Part shown: positions 1-11,200 of the stretch, piece after piece
Numbering within the stretch: the first letter of the stretch is position 1
Layout: every line of letters begins with the position of its first letter
NCBI GenBank assembly: GCA_964058805.1
Contig: CAXKVV010000621.1
Span: 1 to 33,120, forward strand
Reading direction: 5' to 3'
DNA: 33,120 bases
Origin: Schoenoplectus triqueter
Lineage: Eukaryota > Streptophyta > Magnoliopsida > Poales > Cyperaceae
Notes under the pieces: model-generated
The model's input: the letters and a program-made list of their open reading frames with translations, nothing else
Database searches by the model: none
Told to the model about the DNA's origin: nothing
Program-made: the position numbers and the translations under genes

Positions 1-258
1 AGTCTGAGGTACGCGAGTCGTTTCGTGGTGCAGGCAGGATCTCGTGCGACCCAGGCAGCGCGTGGCGTCAAAGAATCTGCAACCGCCGCATCGAACTCAG
101 GAGCCGGCGTGTCGTCTACTCGAGGTGTGAGGCGTGTCTCAACCTCCCTCGAGTCGAAGCGCTCTGCCATTGCGAAAGCGGTGGCTGATGCGAAGAGGAA
201 GCGGGCTGAGGAATCCCTGAGAACTGTCATGTTTCTCAGCATCTGGGGTCCCAATTGA
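1..258 (+). CDS. Wound-induced protein (WIP/DUF3774-type), C-terminal part, 5' cut by window edge
   Basis: An open frame runs from base 1 (frame 1) to a TGA at 256-258, giving 85 residues with no start in view. It ends AEESLRTVMFLSIWGPN. A terminal ESLR-VMxLSxWGPN is the hallmark of the plant wound-responsive WIP family (DUF3774), small proteins of about 90-110 residues. The stretch before it is rich in Ala, Ser, Arg and Lys, ending in a basic KRKRAEES segment, as is usual for the family. The N-terminal motif and start codon would lie left of the window. A possible plant poly(A) signal (AATAAA) lies about 290 bp downstream. The biochemical role of the family is poorly known; expression after wounding is what is recorded. 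The assignment rests on the C-terminal signature only. Confidence 0.78.
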   Translation, partial: SLRYASRFVVQAGSRATQAARGVKESATAASNSGAGVSSTRGVRRVSTSLESKRSAIAKAVADAKRKRAEESLRTVMFLSIWGPN

Positions 259-546
259 TGTATTATATTGTAGTATATTATTATTTTTTTCTTCTCTTGG
301 GGAATGTAGATTATAGTTAATGCTTTGGTTTCGTGCATACATGAAGATATGTGATTATAAACTAAATTGTAAATATATTTTGTTCCTGGTACACTGGAGA
401 TTTGGAACTTTGTTTTGTGTTACGATTGAGTGGATGAATTCTATTTTAAGTTTGGTTTGCTGACTTCATATGTCGATGTTGAGTCATCAATGAATATATT
501 TCGGTTGGTGGTGATCTTTGTATAAACTATAAGATGTTGTATGTGC

Positions 547-552
547 AATAAA
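547..552 (+). promoter_or_regulatory. Candidate polyadenylation signal of the WIP-like gene
   Basis: An AATAAA hexamer lies in a T-rich stretch about 290 bp after the stop of the first gene. This is a plausible 3' UTR length for a plant gene. The motif alone is weak evidence in AT-rich DNA. Confidence 0.4.
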
Positions 553-734
553 AGATCTTTCAACTAGTAAAACATGGATGTTTTTTTTTTTCAAAGACCC
601 TATGGAAAGCTTGTTCATAACGCACGATTGACAAAGGTGTGTTTAACTTTGATTTTGTTATTGGGTTTTTTTTTCTCCATTTCCGCGTTGGACGATTCCC
701 GAGTCCTGATTCATCCGATTAATGTTAATTGTGA

Positions 735-1027
735 TTTGTAACTTGTGGGACTCTCCATCAACAAAATATATTTTAATTTTTAACCAGTAAAACTTTGTTC
801 TTTTGTTAACTTCCTCTGGGAATTGCTCAACGATAATACTTAATTGAAAATTTCTCAAAAGTTATCTTTCAATCGTGCTTTGTGAGTCGTGGGATTTCAT
901 CAGCAAAATATATTTTAACCAATACAACTTTGTTAATATATATAAAGATTTGGTCTTTTTTAGCTAACTTCCCCTAGGAATTGCTCAACAATCTCAAAAG
1001 CCATCTTTCAATCGTGCGTTGTGAGTT
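735..1027. repeat. Imperfect tandem duplication, unit about 145 bp
   Basis: Two diverged copies follow each other (about 735-880 and 880-1020), and the beginning of a third is visible at 1019-1030. Shared blocks in the same order are a GTGGGA..CATCA segment, CAAAATATATTTTAA, ACTTTGTT, GGAATTGCTCAAC, and TCTTTCAATCGTGC followed by TTGTGAGT. Copy 2 differs by small indels. No coding potential is seen. The rest of 553-2516 contains nothing I recognise. Confidence 0.7.
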
Positions 1028-2516
1028 GTGACGAACAATAGATCATATATCTGGAAGACTACTGGTGGCAATTATTTTCGTTTTTTTTTAATTTATATTT
1101 TTTTTTTTTGCGAGAAAGGTCCCAGGACAGGCTCTTAAAATTGGGAAAATTGCTGCCCCAATTTTCTTGGGTCGTAGGTGAGTTGTATTGATTTTAACAA
1201 TCGAATATGAACTTAAGTCAGCGAGCTCAAACAATATGACTATCAAATGGGTCAAATTCTCAGTAAGTTATATTAGGATATGATTGGTTCAAAAATCTCG
1301 TATGTATTATCGGGACAGAGAGCACATATGGAGATCATATGTTTAATTTTCTTTTTTGAATATATAGTTACTGAACTCGTTATTATTGTATCTGGATACG
1401 TGTAGAACCTGTAGGTACATAAATCGGCAATTGATTGTGCCAGTTGAGCATGGAATCAATGAATATGTGTACCAGCTGGAGACCCATTGCAGAATGGCTA
1501 GGTGCTGGGCACAAACCAAATTAATATTGTGACAAATAATTCTGGAGTGCATAGAACACTATTGTGACAGATAAATCAAATTAATATTAGTTGTTTGATT
1601 CATATTTCAATCTTATGTGAAATGAAATTGGCAGAGAAATTTGTGGTGTGATGTTTTGAATGATGTGTTCTTTTCAGCTTTTGGTATTTTTCCGGTACTT
1701 TTGGAAATGTCTGGTTCCTGTAATTATTTATTTGCATTAACTTACAAGTAGATCTCCCTGGCTCCTTAGATACCCATAATAGAAAAGGGAATTTAAACAG
1801 GAAAATAAATAAATAATATTTTTGTTATATTTTGTGACCTTCTCTCAATATCTAGTCGGATACAAACAACATAATACAACTGCACTCCAGGAGATACAAA
1901 TTAAACCTACAAGCCCACAATGCCTACTAAGATACAAGCTGAGATTAATTCTTCCAATCTATTAATAAATATTGGATGCATAATAATCATTTTCACTCTC
2001 ATTAATTGGAGATTAATTTTCACAAAATGACTACCACAAAGTGCTGAGTAGTTCATTTGGGACCCCACAATATGATTTGCATCACCTTCTGAACCTTTTC
2101 AGCATCTCTCGTCGGCCGTTCTTTCACAGGATGTCCGGTTATGCGGCCGAAGAGCCACCTGGCCACATTCGACTGGCCCCGGGTCGTTGAAGGATGCATC
2201 AGAGAAGCAGAAGATCCGAAACCTATCTAGAATTCCACACCCCTTCCAACGGTACCATGCAAACTGGTGGTTTAAGTCACAAGTCACAACTTGTGAGCTG
2301 GTGGCATTTGAGGCAGGGAATTGGAGGATGGTTTAGTTTAGTTTGTGTTATTTATAAGAGGGAAACCATGAGCAGAGCTTTGATGGTTTTGGGCCTGAAA
2401 TCCTGAATCCCAGGAAACTGGCACCTGGTTTCAAACTTTCAAGCATATCAGTACACGTAGACCCAACTTTGGGTCACTGCCTCACTGTCACTAGATAAAT
2501 AGAAATTAATTATATG

Positions 2517-2600
2517 TAGACCCCAGTCCGATTATTGAAACCAATTAATTAATTATATGCGGATGAGCGGATCTTCAGTGCGATTTTGAAACCCGCGTCG
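2517..2600. repeat. Left copy of a 70-bp imperfect direct repeat
   Basis: The segment begins GACCCCAGTCCGATTATTG, continues with AAACC, an ATTAATTAATTA run and ATGCGGAT, and ends CAGTGCGATTTTGAAA. A diverged copy with the same block order is at 3209-3283. Between the copies lies about 600 bp of AT-rich sequence with a transposon-like right end. Confidence 0.6.
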
Positions 2601-2689
2601 ATGTACAACATAGCGGCCTAGCGGGTAATTAAGAACTAACAAAGAAATGAACCAACCAGTAACATTTGAACAACTATGAAACTCTATTA

Positions 2690-3180
2690 TATATAGGGTT
2701 TTAAGAAAAAAAATCCTAATTGATTCGGTATTTATTTTGATTTTAGTTTGAGTTTGATTCATTCCATTAATTTTTTTTATCAATTTGATTTGAGTTCTTT
2801 TCGATAATTTTTTAATGAATTAGTTCGATTTCGACTTTAATAGTTTGATACGTAATTATTGGTATATATTTTTAACTATTTAGTCTATAATATATAATAA
2901 TATAATTATTTTATTATAAAATTATTAATATATTATTAAATTAATAAATATTAGTTTTTTTTGAAAATTTATATAAAATTAATAAAATATTGATTATTTT
3001 AACTTCAATTATTTATGATAATATGAAAATAAATATCAAAATTAAAGTAATTGATTTTATTTAGAGTATGATTTCGGTTTGAATTCGATTTAGTTCGAGT
3101 TCAATTTAATTCAAAATGATTTCAAATCAAACTCAAATACTAACTAATTCGATCGAATTCGATTCGTTTGTAGCCTAAAG
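2690..3180. mobile_element. AT-rich transposon remnant (unclassified)
   Basis: The segment has many GATTTGAGTTC, AATTCGATTT and TCGAATTCGATTCG blocks on both halves and in both orientations. It ends GATTCGTTTGTAGCC. On the reverse strand this reads GGCTACAAACGAATCGAA, a style of terminal sequence common in non-autonomous plant DNA elements. I could not find a clean matching left terminus or a target duplication, so the borders are approximate and the class is open. There is no open frame of interest. Confidence 0.35.
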
Positions 3181-3208
3181 CAAAAAAGAAGAAATGTATG
3201 CGGATTTT

Positions 3209-3283
3209 TTAGGACCCCAATGCGATTATTGAAACCCATTAATTAATAAATTACATGCGGATCCTCGGTGTGGTTTTGAGTTA
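3209..3283. repeat. Right copy of the 70-bp imperfect direct repeat
   Basis: It matches 2517-2600: GGACCCCAATGCGATTATTG, AAACCCATTAATTAAT, CATGCGGAT, then TCGGTGTGGTTTTGA. It differs from the left copy by several substitutions and a 6-bp deletion around GCGGATGAGCGGATC. Confidence 0.6.
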
Positions 3284-3955
3284 AACTTACTGATCTCATC
3301 TTGATTAGTTTAATTATTACATGCTAACTTCGTTCTAATGAATTGTTAGACCAACCACTTTGATAAATTTAAATACATACTAGCTCACTCTTGTTGAGTA
3401 CAGATATTTGAAAGACCACGTATAAAATTACTTTCGTTGTTTATATAAATAAAAAACAGATCGGATAAAAAGCGCCAACTTCTGTGTTTCTGGTTATAAT
3501 TAATTAGCTAACAGGTAAAATATGAGGGAATCGATTATAATTATTCATTTTGACAATTATGAATAAAAAACCTTAAATTTTGAATATAATATTATAGGAT
3601 TGTCAACATTATTCATTTATCTGGGCTATAAATTTTGATGAGATTTCATATGTTCTTTTACCATACAAGAAGAGATTTAAAGTTTCAACGATTCAAAATT
3701 AATGATCTTTGATCCATCCATCATCAAATAATTAAATTGTATTGAATTTGATTATTATACTATTTATGTATCTAATAAAATGCTTATACATTATTTAAAT
3801 TATATTTTTTTCTGAAGATTAAAATATTTATTGTCAAAGGATCATCGCTCCCAAAACATAAAGAGGGGAAATTTTGGATAGCATTATAAATCCTTTTCTC
3901 TTGAACCAAAATTCAACACGCATAGTTCGGATGGATTTCACATTTTACTGATTAA

Positions 3956-3963
3956 TTTGGCGC
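3956..3963 (+). promoter_or_regulatory. E2F-like site upstream of the unrecognised gene
   Basis: TTTGGCGC fits the E2F consensus TTTSSCGC and lies 94-101 bp before the ATG of the four-exon gene at 4057. In plants such sites often mark genes for DNA replication or repair. A single 8-mer can occur by chance, so this is only suggestive. Confidence 0.35.
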
Positions 3964-4056
3964 TAAACCGGACAAAACAGCATCTTCTACTCTACACATT
4001 CTCTGGTTTGATCTAATTTAATAAATCTTCAAGTCGCAAATTGGTTTTCGTCAGCG

Positions 4057-6571
4057 ATGACGGTCTCGGCTTCAGCCGTCAGCGTGCTACATCCCTCCAT
4101 TCCTCTTAATTTGTGGCGCTGCATGGAGTAGCTTCTTATCTTGTTTCTCTCTGAATAATTCTGTGGAAGACTTCTCTAAATAACTATTATCTGTTTAATC
4201 TTTTGTGCATCCTTTTCTTATCTTTAATTTGAATATTTTCAGAAATATTTGTATCCTTATTTTACTTATGTTTTTTTAATTCTAAAACACAATTGTAAAG
4301 GAATTTTTTTTTGTTATTATTGCTTTGTGCCGCTCTAATGGTCAACTTAGTAGAAGAAAATGGATCTATATGCTATAGTTTTAACGTTGCCATCTGTTGT
4401 TATAGTTTTTTGGATGTCGGATGAGATTTATAAAGTTGGATTTATTTTCAGAGGATGTATTATTTTAGTGAGACTTACTTATTATAGATATAAAAATAAT
4501 TCATATTCACTGCCATAAAAAAATATATGGAGGAAAACATACATTTGTGTTATATGTCACCATATTCCGTGCCACAGATGCACATACTATTATAACGAAT
4601 GATACATGACGAACACTTGGACTGTCTGGCTCAAATCATTAAAAATATGTGCTATTATTGTTTTCCAATTGATTCACAGAATAATGTCATCTTTAGAGAA
4701 AAAGTATTAGGGTCCGTTTGACACTATGAAATAGCAAAAAGTAGCAATAATATTGCTATTTTGATGAGTTAATTAACAAAATGAATTTTACACTAAATAG
4801 AAAAGTATGAAAAAATATTAATTCGGTATACAAAGCTATAGGTGGTATACCGAATTAGCTCTTATCGGAATAGCGACTATTATTTGATTATGTTGTATTA
4901 TATTATGATGATTATGATCATAATTATGATTTATTATTATTATTATTATTATTATTTTATTATGATTATGATTATTATTTATTATTATACTATCATCACT
5001 ATTAGTATTATTATTATTATATTATTATTATTATATTATTATTATATTATTATAATTTATTATTATTATATTATTATGTTATGATTATGGTTATATTTTT
5101 ATTAAGTTTTTATGACTATGACTATGATTATTATTATTTATTATTCATTATGATTATTATTTATTATTTTATTATTTTTTATTATTATTATCATCATTGT
5201 TAGTATCATAATTATTCATATTTTAACTGTTCTAATTAGTAACTATCAAATGATATTTTCGTTCTTCTGAATAGTCAAAAACACCACGCTTCTAAAATAA
5301 TACTATTCTATCACTCTTTCATAATTATCATTCTTCCAAAATTATTCGTTGATTTGCCAAACGAACCCTTAATGAATTGCAAAATGCAGATTATTTCCAT
5401 ATGAGAGAATTTCAAGTTGTCCGTGCATTTTAAACAACCAGCCCAATATTACGAATTGACAAATGAGAACCAAGCAATTTTTATATACTATATATAAATA
5501 TAAAAGAAGAGGTTATGGCCTTATTGAGCTGAAATTCGATATGCTAGCCATGGGCTTCAATTCATGGCCTCATATTCACATCTTATCTGAACCCATGACG
5601 AATTTACTGTCAGTTTGCACAGCACAACTATTTTACTAGCCTCATCTCTAGAGAAGGAACTATTGTTACTATTCTGTTCCCCGCCAGTCTCCATCACAAA
5701 TCAAAGCATCAGTGCTCAGGCTATGTGTCAGAAAGAGGAAGCGAGAGTTGACAGTAATGGTGGTTTTACAATCCCTATGCAAACCGTACTTCGAGTTTCC
5801 CCTACTTTTAGACTCTGCTAGATCACTAGTGAGATACTCCACGGCCTCATTTCATTATGGTAATTGATTTGAATTCTTCAAATTGATACCTTGATAGTTT
5901 CAACAGAAACTTAATTTGTTTTGTGTACTAGAGAAAGGAAAAGAACAGACAACCGATTGTTGATCATATTGAATGAATTTCTGTGTGCATGTAGCAAGGA
6001 GAAGATCTGGAGTGAGGGAGTTGTCAGGAGATGCCAAGAACCCAGGGAGGAGATGAAGAGTAGTGAAAAGAGAACTTTTATTACTTTAGAAGAGGCGGTG
6101 CTGGTTGAGATCTCCGGGCTGAGCACTCATGAGCGCTTCCTTTGTCGTCTCACAGTAAATTTTCTAACCTTTAATTTAGTTCATTTCATTCTTTGAAGGC
6201 TCACATCTTACATTTAGTTTGAAGTTCTCAAGTGTTTACCTCTAGATTGGTATTCTAGTAATACTGCTTGGGATAGTCAGTCACATATATTCTTGTTTAA
6301 TTTCACAGTAGTTGATATGAGGCGGCTTTAGGCACTATCACAAAAGTTTATCTCTGTACTGGTATGCCACTATGTGGAAGTACAATAATCATAGCATTTC
6401 GTATTTCAGATATCATCATTGAATCTGTTGAGTGTAATATTGGAGCAGGAGGGAGTTGCCATAGAAGAACTAAATGCTGGTCTAATATGTAATTGGTTTC
6501 TGAAAGACAAGCTCAAGAGGGAGCAGAATCCTGAATCTGCTGTTCTGCAATGGGATGACCCTGCTTTTTAA
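4057..6571 (+). CDS. Unrecognised four-exon gene, about 219 residues
   Basis: I do not recognise this protein. The model is exon 1 4057-4127, exon 2 5654-5859, exon 3 5934-6154 and exon 4 6410-6571 (TAA 6569-6571). All introns are GT..AG and phases agree across all joins (660 nt). Exon 1 begins MTVSASAVSVLHPSIP, rich in Ser/Val and followed by a basic stretch (RLCVRKRKRE), so an organelle targeting peptide is possible. Exons 3 and 4 are the most gene-like: LLIILNEFLCACSKEKIW, TFITLEEAVLVEISGLS, then helical LNLLSVILEQEGVAIEELN and a charged tail ending AVLQWDDPAF. The pattern could be a winged-helix-like domain, but that is a guess. Acceptors of introns 1 and 2 both sit in TAGAG, so a 2-nt shift is possible; I chose the in-phase one. 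Intron 1 (1526 bp) carries a MITE. Exon 1 is the least certain part. Confidence 0.5.
4710..5368. mobile_element. PIF/Harbinger-like (Tourist-type) MITE in intron 1
   Basis: The left end is GGGTCCGTTTGACA; the right end, read on the reverse strand, is GGGTTCGTTTGGCA. It is flanked on both sides by TTA (4707-4709 and 5369-5371), the target duplication typical of PIF/Harbinger elements. It is 659 bp long with no transposase frame, so it is non-autonomous. Its centre (about 4920-5220) has expanded into an ATT/TTA microsatellite. A perfect 13-bp inverted repeat (4819-4831 and 4845-4857, TAATTCGGTATAC) with a 13-nt spacer lies inside. Confidence 0.8.
4920..5218. repeat. ATT/TTA-rich microsatellite tract
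   Basis: Nearly uninterrupted TTA/ATT trinucleotides with occasional ATG/ATC variants lie inside the MITE. The long low-complexity open frame across it (all I, Y, L, M) is not a gene. Confidence 0.85.
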
Positions 6572-6831
6572 ATCATTTGTCTTTCCGACCTTTTTCAATT
6601 TATAAAGGAAAAAAAGAAAGGTAAGCTATGTTGCATGAGAACAAAATGAAATCTTTAAAATGCTTTTGGTACCACTTGAGTATCTTCCAATTCTTGATCA
6701 CTGGGATGCTTTATGGTTTTTTTTTTAACTAATTTGCAACGTATACATCAATAAGAGAGGCTGTCAGGCCGTTATCTTGTGTTCATCTAAGATTCTACCA
6801 TGTTTTAGTTCATGTCATTGTAACAATGTCC

Positions 6832-7265
6832 ATGGACGGATGCAAGATTTTGGTCGGGGGAGGCAGGGGGGGGATAGCTTATCGGGTTTAAATCCATTAA
6901 CTAATCAAATACTAAATAAAATAATAATAATTTAATATATATTCTTACCTAATAAAAATATTAAAATAATAAAATTTTATATATTAAAAATAAAAGCTCA
7001 AAGTAATAGATAATCAAGTTGATGAATAAAATTTTCTTCTACGGAACTTTATATTTTGGCATCTTTGTATAATTATTTTATTATGCATGATATTAAATAT
7101 TTTTTTCTCAATGAAAATAATCAGATAATCCAGGAGGGGGCAAAAAAATTGTTCAGAGAGGGAGGGTGCAGATTACCGAAAACACTATTTAAAAACATTA
7201 TTTTTTCAAAATCTAAGGAGGCAGCTGCCTCCCCCCTCCCCAGCCTTACCTGGGTCCGCCCCTAC
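6832..7265. mobile_element. hAT- or Mutator-like MITE with G/C-rich ends
   Basis: The ends are imperfect inverted repeats. The left has GGACGGATGCAAG..GGTCGGGGGAGGCAG; the right, read in reverse, has GGGGCGGACCCAGG..GGCTGGGGAGG. The interior is AT-rich. CAATGTCCA occurs at 6824-6832 and again at 7266-7274, an 8-9 bp target duplication; 8 bp would fit hAT and 9 bp would fit Mutator. It is about 434 bp with no transposase, and lies between the unrecognised gene and the 3' end of the sugar transporter. Confidence 0.7.
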
Positions 7266-7542
7266 CAATGTCCAGTCATGAAAACAAATTGGTTGTGTTG
7301 TTCATTTCTTGATTGAACCCCAATTGAGAGCTCTTAGATCAAATTGTGCTTATGAGCAATCACTTTTTAGAGACAAGGAAGATGGGAAGAAATTCAGTGC
7401 TGGAGATGAAACTAAACAACTAATTATTTTTTTCTCCTTGGATATAACAATTTGCATGCAAATGAACAACAAAGCAAGTAAAATACAAATGGATGTAATT
7501 AACTCAACCCATATAAAAACACTTGGTATGGGAAAAAATAAA

Positions 7543-9480
7543 TCAAGCACTAGCCTTCCTTCCGACATGGATTTCCTGATCGGAGATGAACTTGCCCCAG
7601 AACCAGTGTTGCTTCCAGACAAGGACCATCTCCTCAATTGGCACACCTTTCGTTTCAGGAAGGAAGAAGTAGATAAAGATGGTCATGATAACGACCCATC
7701 CACCAAAGAAGAAGAAGAGACCAAACTTCATTACACATAGCATTTTCAAGAACAATTGGCCAATGAAAAAAGTGAAGAGCATGTTTACTGACACATTCAT
7801 ACTTTGACCGGCTGATCGGATTTCCAGAGGGAAAACCTCACTAGGCACCAACCATCCTAGTGGGCCCCATGACCATGCGAAAGCAGCAACATAAAGACAA
7901 ATGAAAAGCACTATCAAGTATGCCTTGGTCTTGCTCATCTCACCTTCACCAGTAGTTCCAAATACGGATCCGATGAGAATACCAACAAGAATCTGCATGG
8001 AATGATAAATGTGATTGCAACTTCTTAATCAATTAGGTGGTGGATCAAGGAATTTAATGCATTGTAAATATAATAAGAAGCTAATATAACCTAGCTTGTG
8101 TATAGCGCTATTCAATACTGCTATTCAATACTGGTAAAATAGCTGAGCCTAATTAATTGATCATACCTGGCAGAGAAGCATTTGACTGCCACCCTGCAAG
8201 AAGAGGAATCTGCGACCCATTCTATCAACCACAAGGATAGACACAAAGGTAGCAATCACATTGACAAGGCCAGTGATGACGGCAGACATGAGGGATGCAT
8301 CATCGCCAAAACCAATGGTCTTGAAAAGGACGGGTGCATAGAACATGATGACATTGATACCAGTGAGTTGCTGGAAGAATGGAATGAAGATCGACATCGA
8401 GAGCGGGGCCCGGTTCCTCCTCTCAAGGATGTTCCTCCATGGGTGAGTGACGAGTTTGGCTTCCTCACTCGCAGCAACAAGATCCTCGTACTCAGCATTG
8501 ATATTTTCAGTGCCACGGATTTTCCTGAGCATCTCCTTAGCCTCCTCTGCGTGTCCACGCTCAATGAGGGAGTTGGGTGTATCAGGCAAGAAAAGTGCTC
8601 CAAGAGTGATCATCAGAGCCGGCACACCTGCAAGACCCAAACTCACACGCCATCCCCAGCCCCCAGCGATCTTGGCTGTTCCGTAGTTGATGAGATTAGC
8701 AACAAGGATACCGATTGTGATCATAAGTTGAAACAATATGTTGAGCATTCCTCTCAGTCTTGCGGGTGCCATCTCCGAAAGGTATACAGGGACAGACTGT
8801 GGTCAAAAGGAACATGCAAATCATAGGCATTGTCATGTATAGATGGAATTATGTAAAGTGCAGAATTTAGGAAGTTAGATGGAGGAGTCCAAAAGTAAGA
8901 AACTGTACATATATATACCTGGTTGGCAAAGCCTACACCAACACCCAGAAGAAGGCGACCGATGATGAGCATGGCTACATCTTTAGCAGCTCCGTTAATT
9001 GCTGCACCTGCAAGGAAGATAATACCTCCACCAAACATGGACCACTTACGGCCAAAGACCCTGGTGATATTTGCTGCGAAGAATGAGGCAACCAATGCTG
9101 CCAGATACAGAGATGATGTGAAGAGCGTCAAAAGCCCACTGTCGAATTTACAGTATTGGTTTGTGCTTGCATCCAACTTCGCCTTGTGATACACGGAGGG
9201 GAAGAAATTCGAAAGGAAAGAATCCATGGATGTCACACCACCTACAAGGAAAACATGTATTAACTACATGAATTTGCAATGATAAACAACGGACATGTTA
9301 ATAATTCACGTAAGGTCGATTGAGATCTCAAATCAGAAGCCACGTACCAGATATACCGATATCATAACCAAAAATGAGTCCTCCAAATGCTGCCACAACA
9401 CTGGCAAAAATGACATAAAATGTCACATTGCCGGGATATTCTTTCCCTCCAGATGTGTCAACGATTACACCTCCTGCCAT
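7543..9480 (-). CDS. Sugar transport protein (STP/MST-type hexose:H+ symporter), complete
   Basis: Four exons on the minus strand: 9480-9348, 9241-8919, 8796-8167 and 7992-7543, all GT..AG and in phase, giving 511 residues, the usual STP size. It is a 12-TM major facilitator protein importing monosaccharides with protons across the plasma membrane. Seen motifs: [18 protein letters not shown] after TM1, FGRKWS in loop 2-3, [11 protein letters not shown] (residues about 223-233), FFQQLTGIN (292-300), DRMGRR (343-348), [12 protein letters not shown] (403-414) and PETKG (474-478). Cys75 in the long TM1-TM2 loop (NQYCKFDS) and Cys448 match the pair forming the lid disulphide described for Arabidopsis STP10. 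The start [17 protein letters not shown] is the normal STP N-terminus. Which STP paralogue, and which sugar it prefers, cannot be told from this. Confidence 0.97.
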
Positions 9481-9612
9481 TGTATGATTTAAAGATTTAA
9501 CCTTTAGTATATGCTACAATGGCATATGGGTATAAACCGAGGACGGAGAAGAAAAATTGGGGGGAAGATTGTGATGTGAATGAGCAGTATAGGAAATCGT
9601 GCTCTCCTTAAT

Positions 9613-9618
9613 TTTATA
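9613..9618 (-). promoter_or_regulatory. Candidate TATA box of the sugar transporter
   Basis: On the minus strand TTATAAAATT lies about 135 bp upstream of the start codon at 9480. That would leave a 5' UTR near 100 bp, a normal plant distance. The rest of 9620-10560 is AT-rich with no feature I recognise. Confidence 0.45.
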
Positions 9619-10563
9619 AGTGAGGTTTGAGTACGATGATGGATATACAATATCTATATCTATTGTTGGTAATTTTTCATTGATGGTTGGGGTTTTGCGG
9701 AGGTGACAACTTGCATCTTCAAAACTAGCCTTACAAATTTGTTAAGTTTTGCTGTCCTTTTTCTTCCAGTAGGATTTAACAAACCATCCAGCCAGTTATA
9801 GCAAAATCCATTATTTATCTATTTAAGATTTTAATGAGCCGTTAATCTGATGAGGATGTAAATTTACTGATTGGTTTATATAATTTCGGTTTTGATTTAT
9901 TTTCTGCATTTGTGTTTACATTTGTTAGATAAATTGTGCATTGACCCAGAAAATTGTTGATTGCATCACATCAAGTATGTATCCGCATCAGATTTCTTTC
10001 CCTGTCTCATTATTTCCTTCTCTTTAGAAATCGCAAGTATCAGATGCAAGATGAACAAAATATACATCTGAATTTTCTAGTGCGCATCTAATTAATAGCC
10101 ATTAATTTTGGTTACATTAGTTGAAAATGTACATCAGATTTAATAGCTATCCATTTTTCCAAATAATGTAAAGTCATTCCTAATGCCTGTATCGATTTGA
10201 AGTTTTTTTTTTTGTGACACTGTTTTATCAATGTATTTGTTTTTTTTTTAGTAAAGATGGGAGAGCATTGCCTTGCCGCTGGATTCTGTTTTATCAAAAC
10301 TGATGATATATACTTTCTAATACATCATTTCTCTTTGTACATTAAATGTACATTATTTCTTTTTGTCAATTAATAAACTAAATCGGTCAAAAAGTCCCAT
10401 GCTTTTCTAAATAAACAAACATTTTTTTTAATCTCATATAACGTATTCTACGTTAAATTAAATGCGATGTACAGCTTTATACTTGCTAGAAAAAAACTTT
10501 CTTTAAAAGAAAGAATCTAAATAGTTTGTACACCACAATAGAACTGACCATACTAGTGATTTA

Positions 10564-10784
10564 CTAATAGTTTTTAAAGAAAACTGTTAGAAAATTTATG
10601 CGATGCCATTTTAGAATTTTTTTGAACTATTCTATAACAATTATTGAGAGAAAACGTAAGAAAAAATATGTGCTGAAAAGTATAAAAAAAAATCGCTGAC
10701 TTTTCCTAACGGTTTTTAATAAAAAATAGTTAGAAAAACAATTGTTGCTACCTTTCCTAACGATTTTTTAATAGAAACTGTTAG
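10564..10784. repeat. Three related palindromic units, CACTA-like subterminal repeats
   Basis: Three inverted units share the plan CTAACnG-T/A run-CnGTTAG: 10564-10590, 10706-10733 and 10757-10784. The last reads CTAACGATTTTTTAATAG, then AAACTGTTAG. Arrays of short inverted subterminal motifs are typical of CACTA (En/Spm) transposon ends, but I see no CACTA terminus, so the class is inferred. Confidence 0.4.
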
Positions 10785-11087
10785 TAAAGATTCCAAAAAC
10801 CTAATTTATCTCCCCTCTCCCTCTGGCCCCTTTCTTTCCCTCTGGCCACATCTCTCCCTCTCAATCTGCTCTTTTCATCTTATTTTTTTCTTTCATCTAC
10901 TCCAGCTTGAGATTCTCCCATACATTAATTGCTAACTAATTAATTTGTTGCATTCTTCAAACTTTCCAACTGCTCTTTGAGGTATAATCTGTTTCAAATC
11001 TTTTTATTTATTAGTTTCTCATACACATGCATAATAAAATAGATTAATTAGTGAATAATTTACTAACATTTATATAAAATTGATTAA

Positions 11088-11092
<5 letters not shown>

Positions 11093-11120
<28 letters not shown>
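11093..11120. repeat. (TA)n microsatellite
   Basis: About 14 uninterrupted TA dinucleotides. The surrounding 10785-11200 holds a C/T-rich stretch (10810-10915) and AT-rich sequence without a gene. Confidence 0.9.
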
Positions 11121-11123
<3 letters not shown>

Positions 11124-11200
11124 GATAGTATTGTCATATAGGACCAATTTATTGAAATTTTAAAATAATTTAGGTCGGTTCCCGTTGGGACTGCTTTTTG

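Noticed and set aside
2194..2406. 70-residue open frame in a locally GC-richer segment (2090-2400)
   Set aside because: No family resemblance, no splice context and no promoter; may be an old gene fragment, but nothing supports it.
4842..5084. 80-residue open frame rich in I, Y, L and M
   Set aside because: It is the translation of the ATT/TTA microsatellite in the MITE.
7309..7740. 143-residue plus-strand open frame
   Set aside because: It runs antisense through the 3' end of the sugar transporter's last exon; codons there serve the conserved transporter C-terminus.
8182..8826. 214-residue plus-strand open frame
   Set aside because: It is antisense to exon 3 of the sugar transporter, whose protein is clearly conserved on the minus strand.
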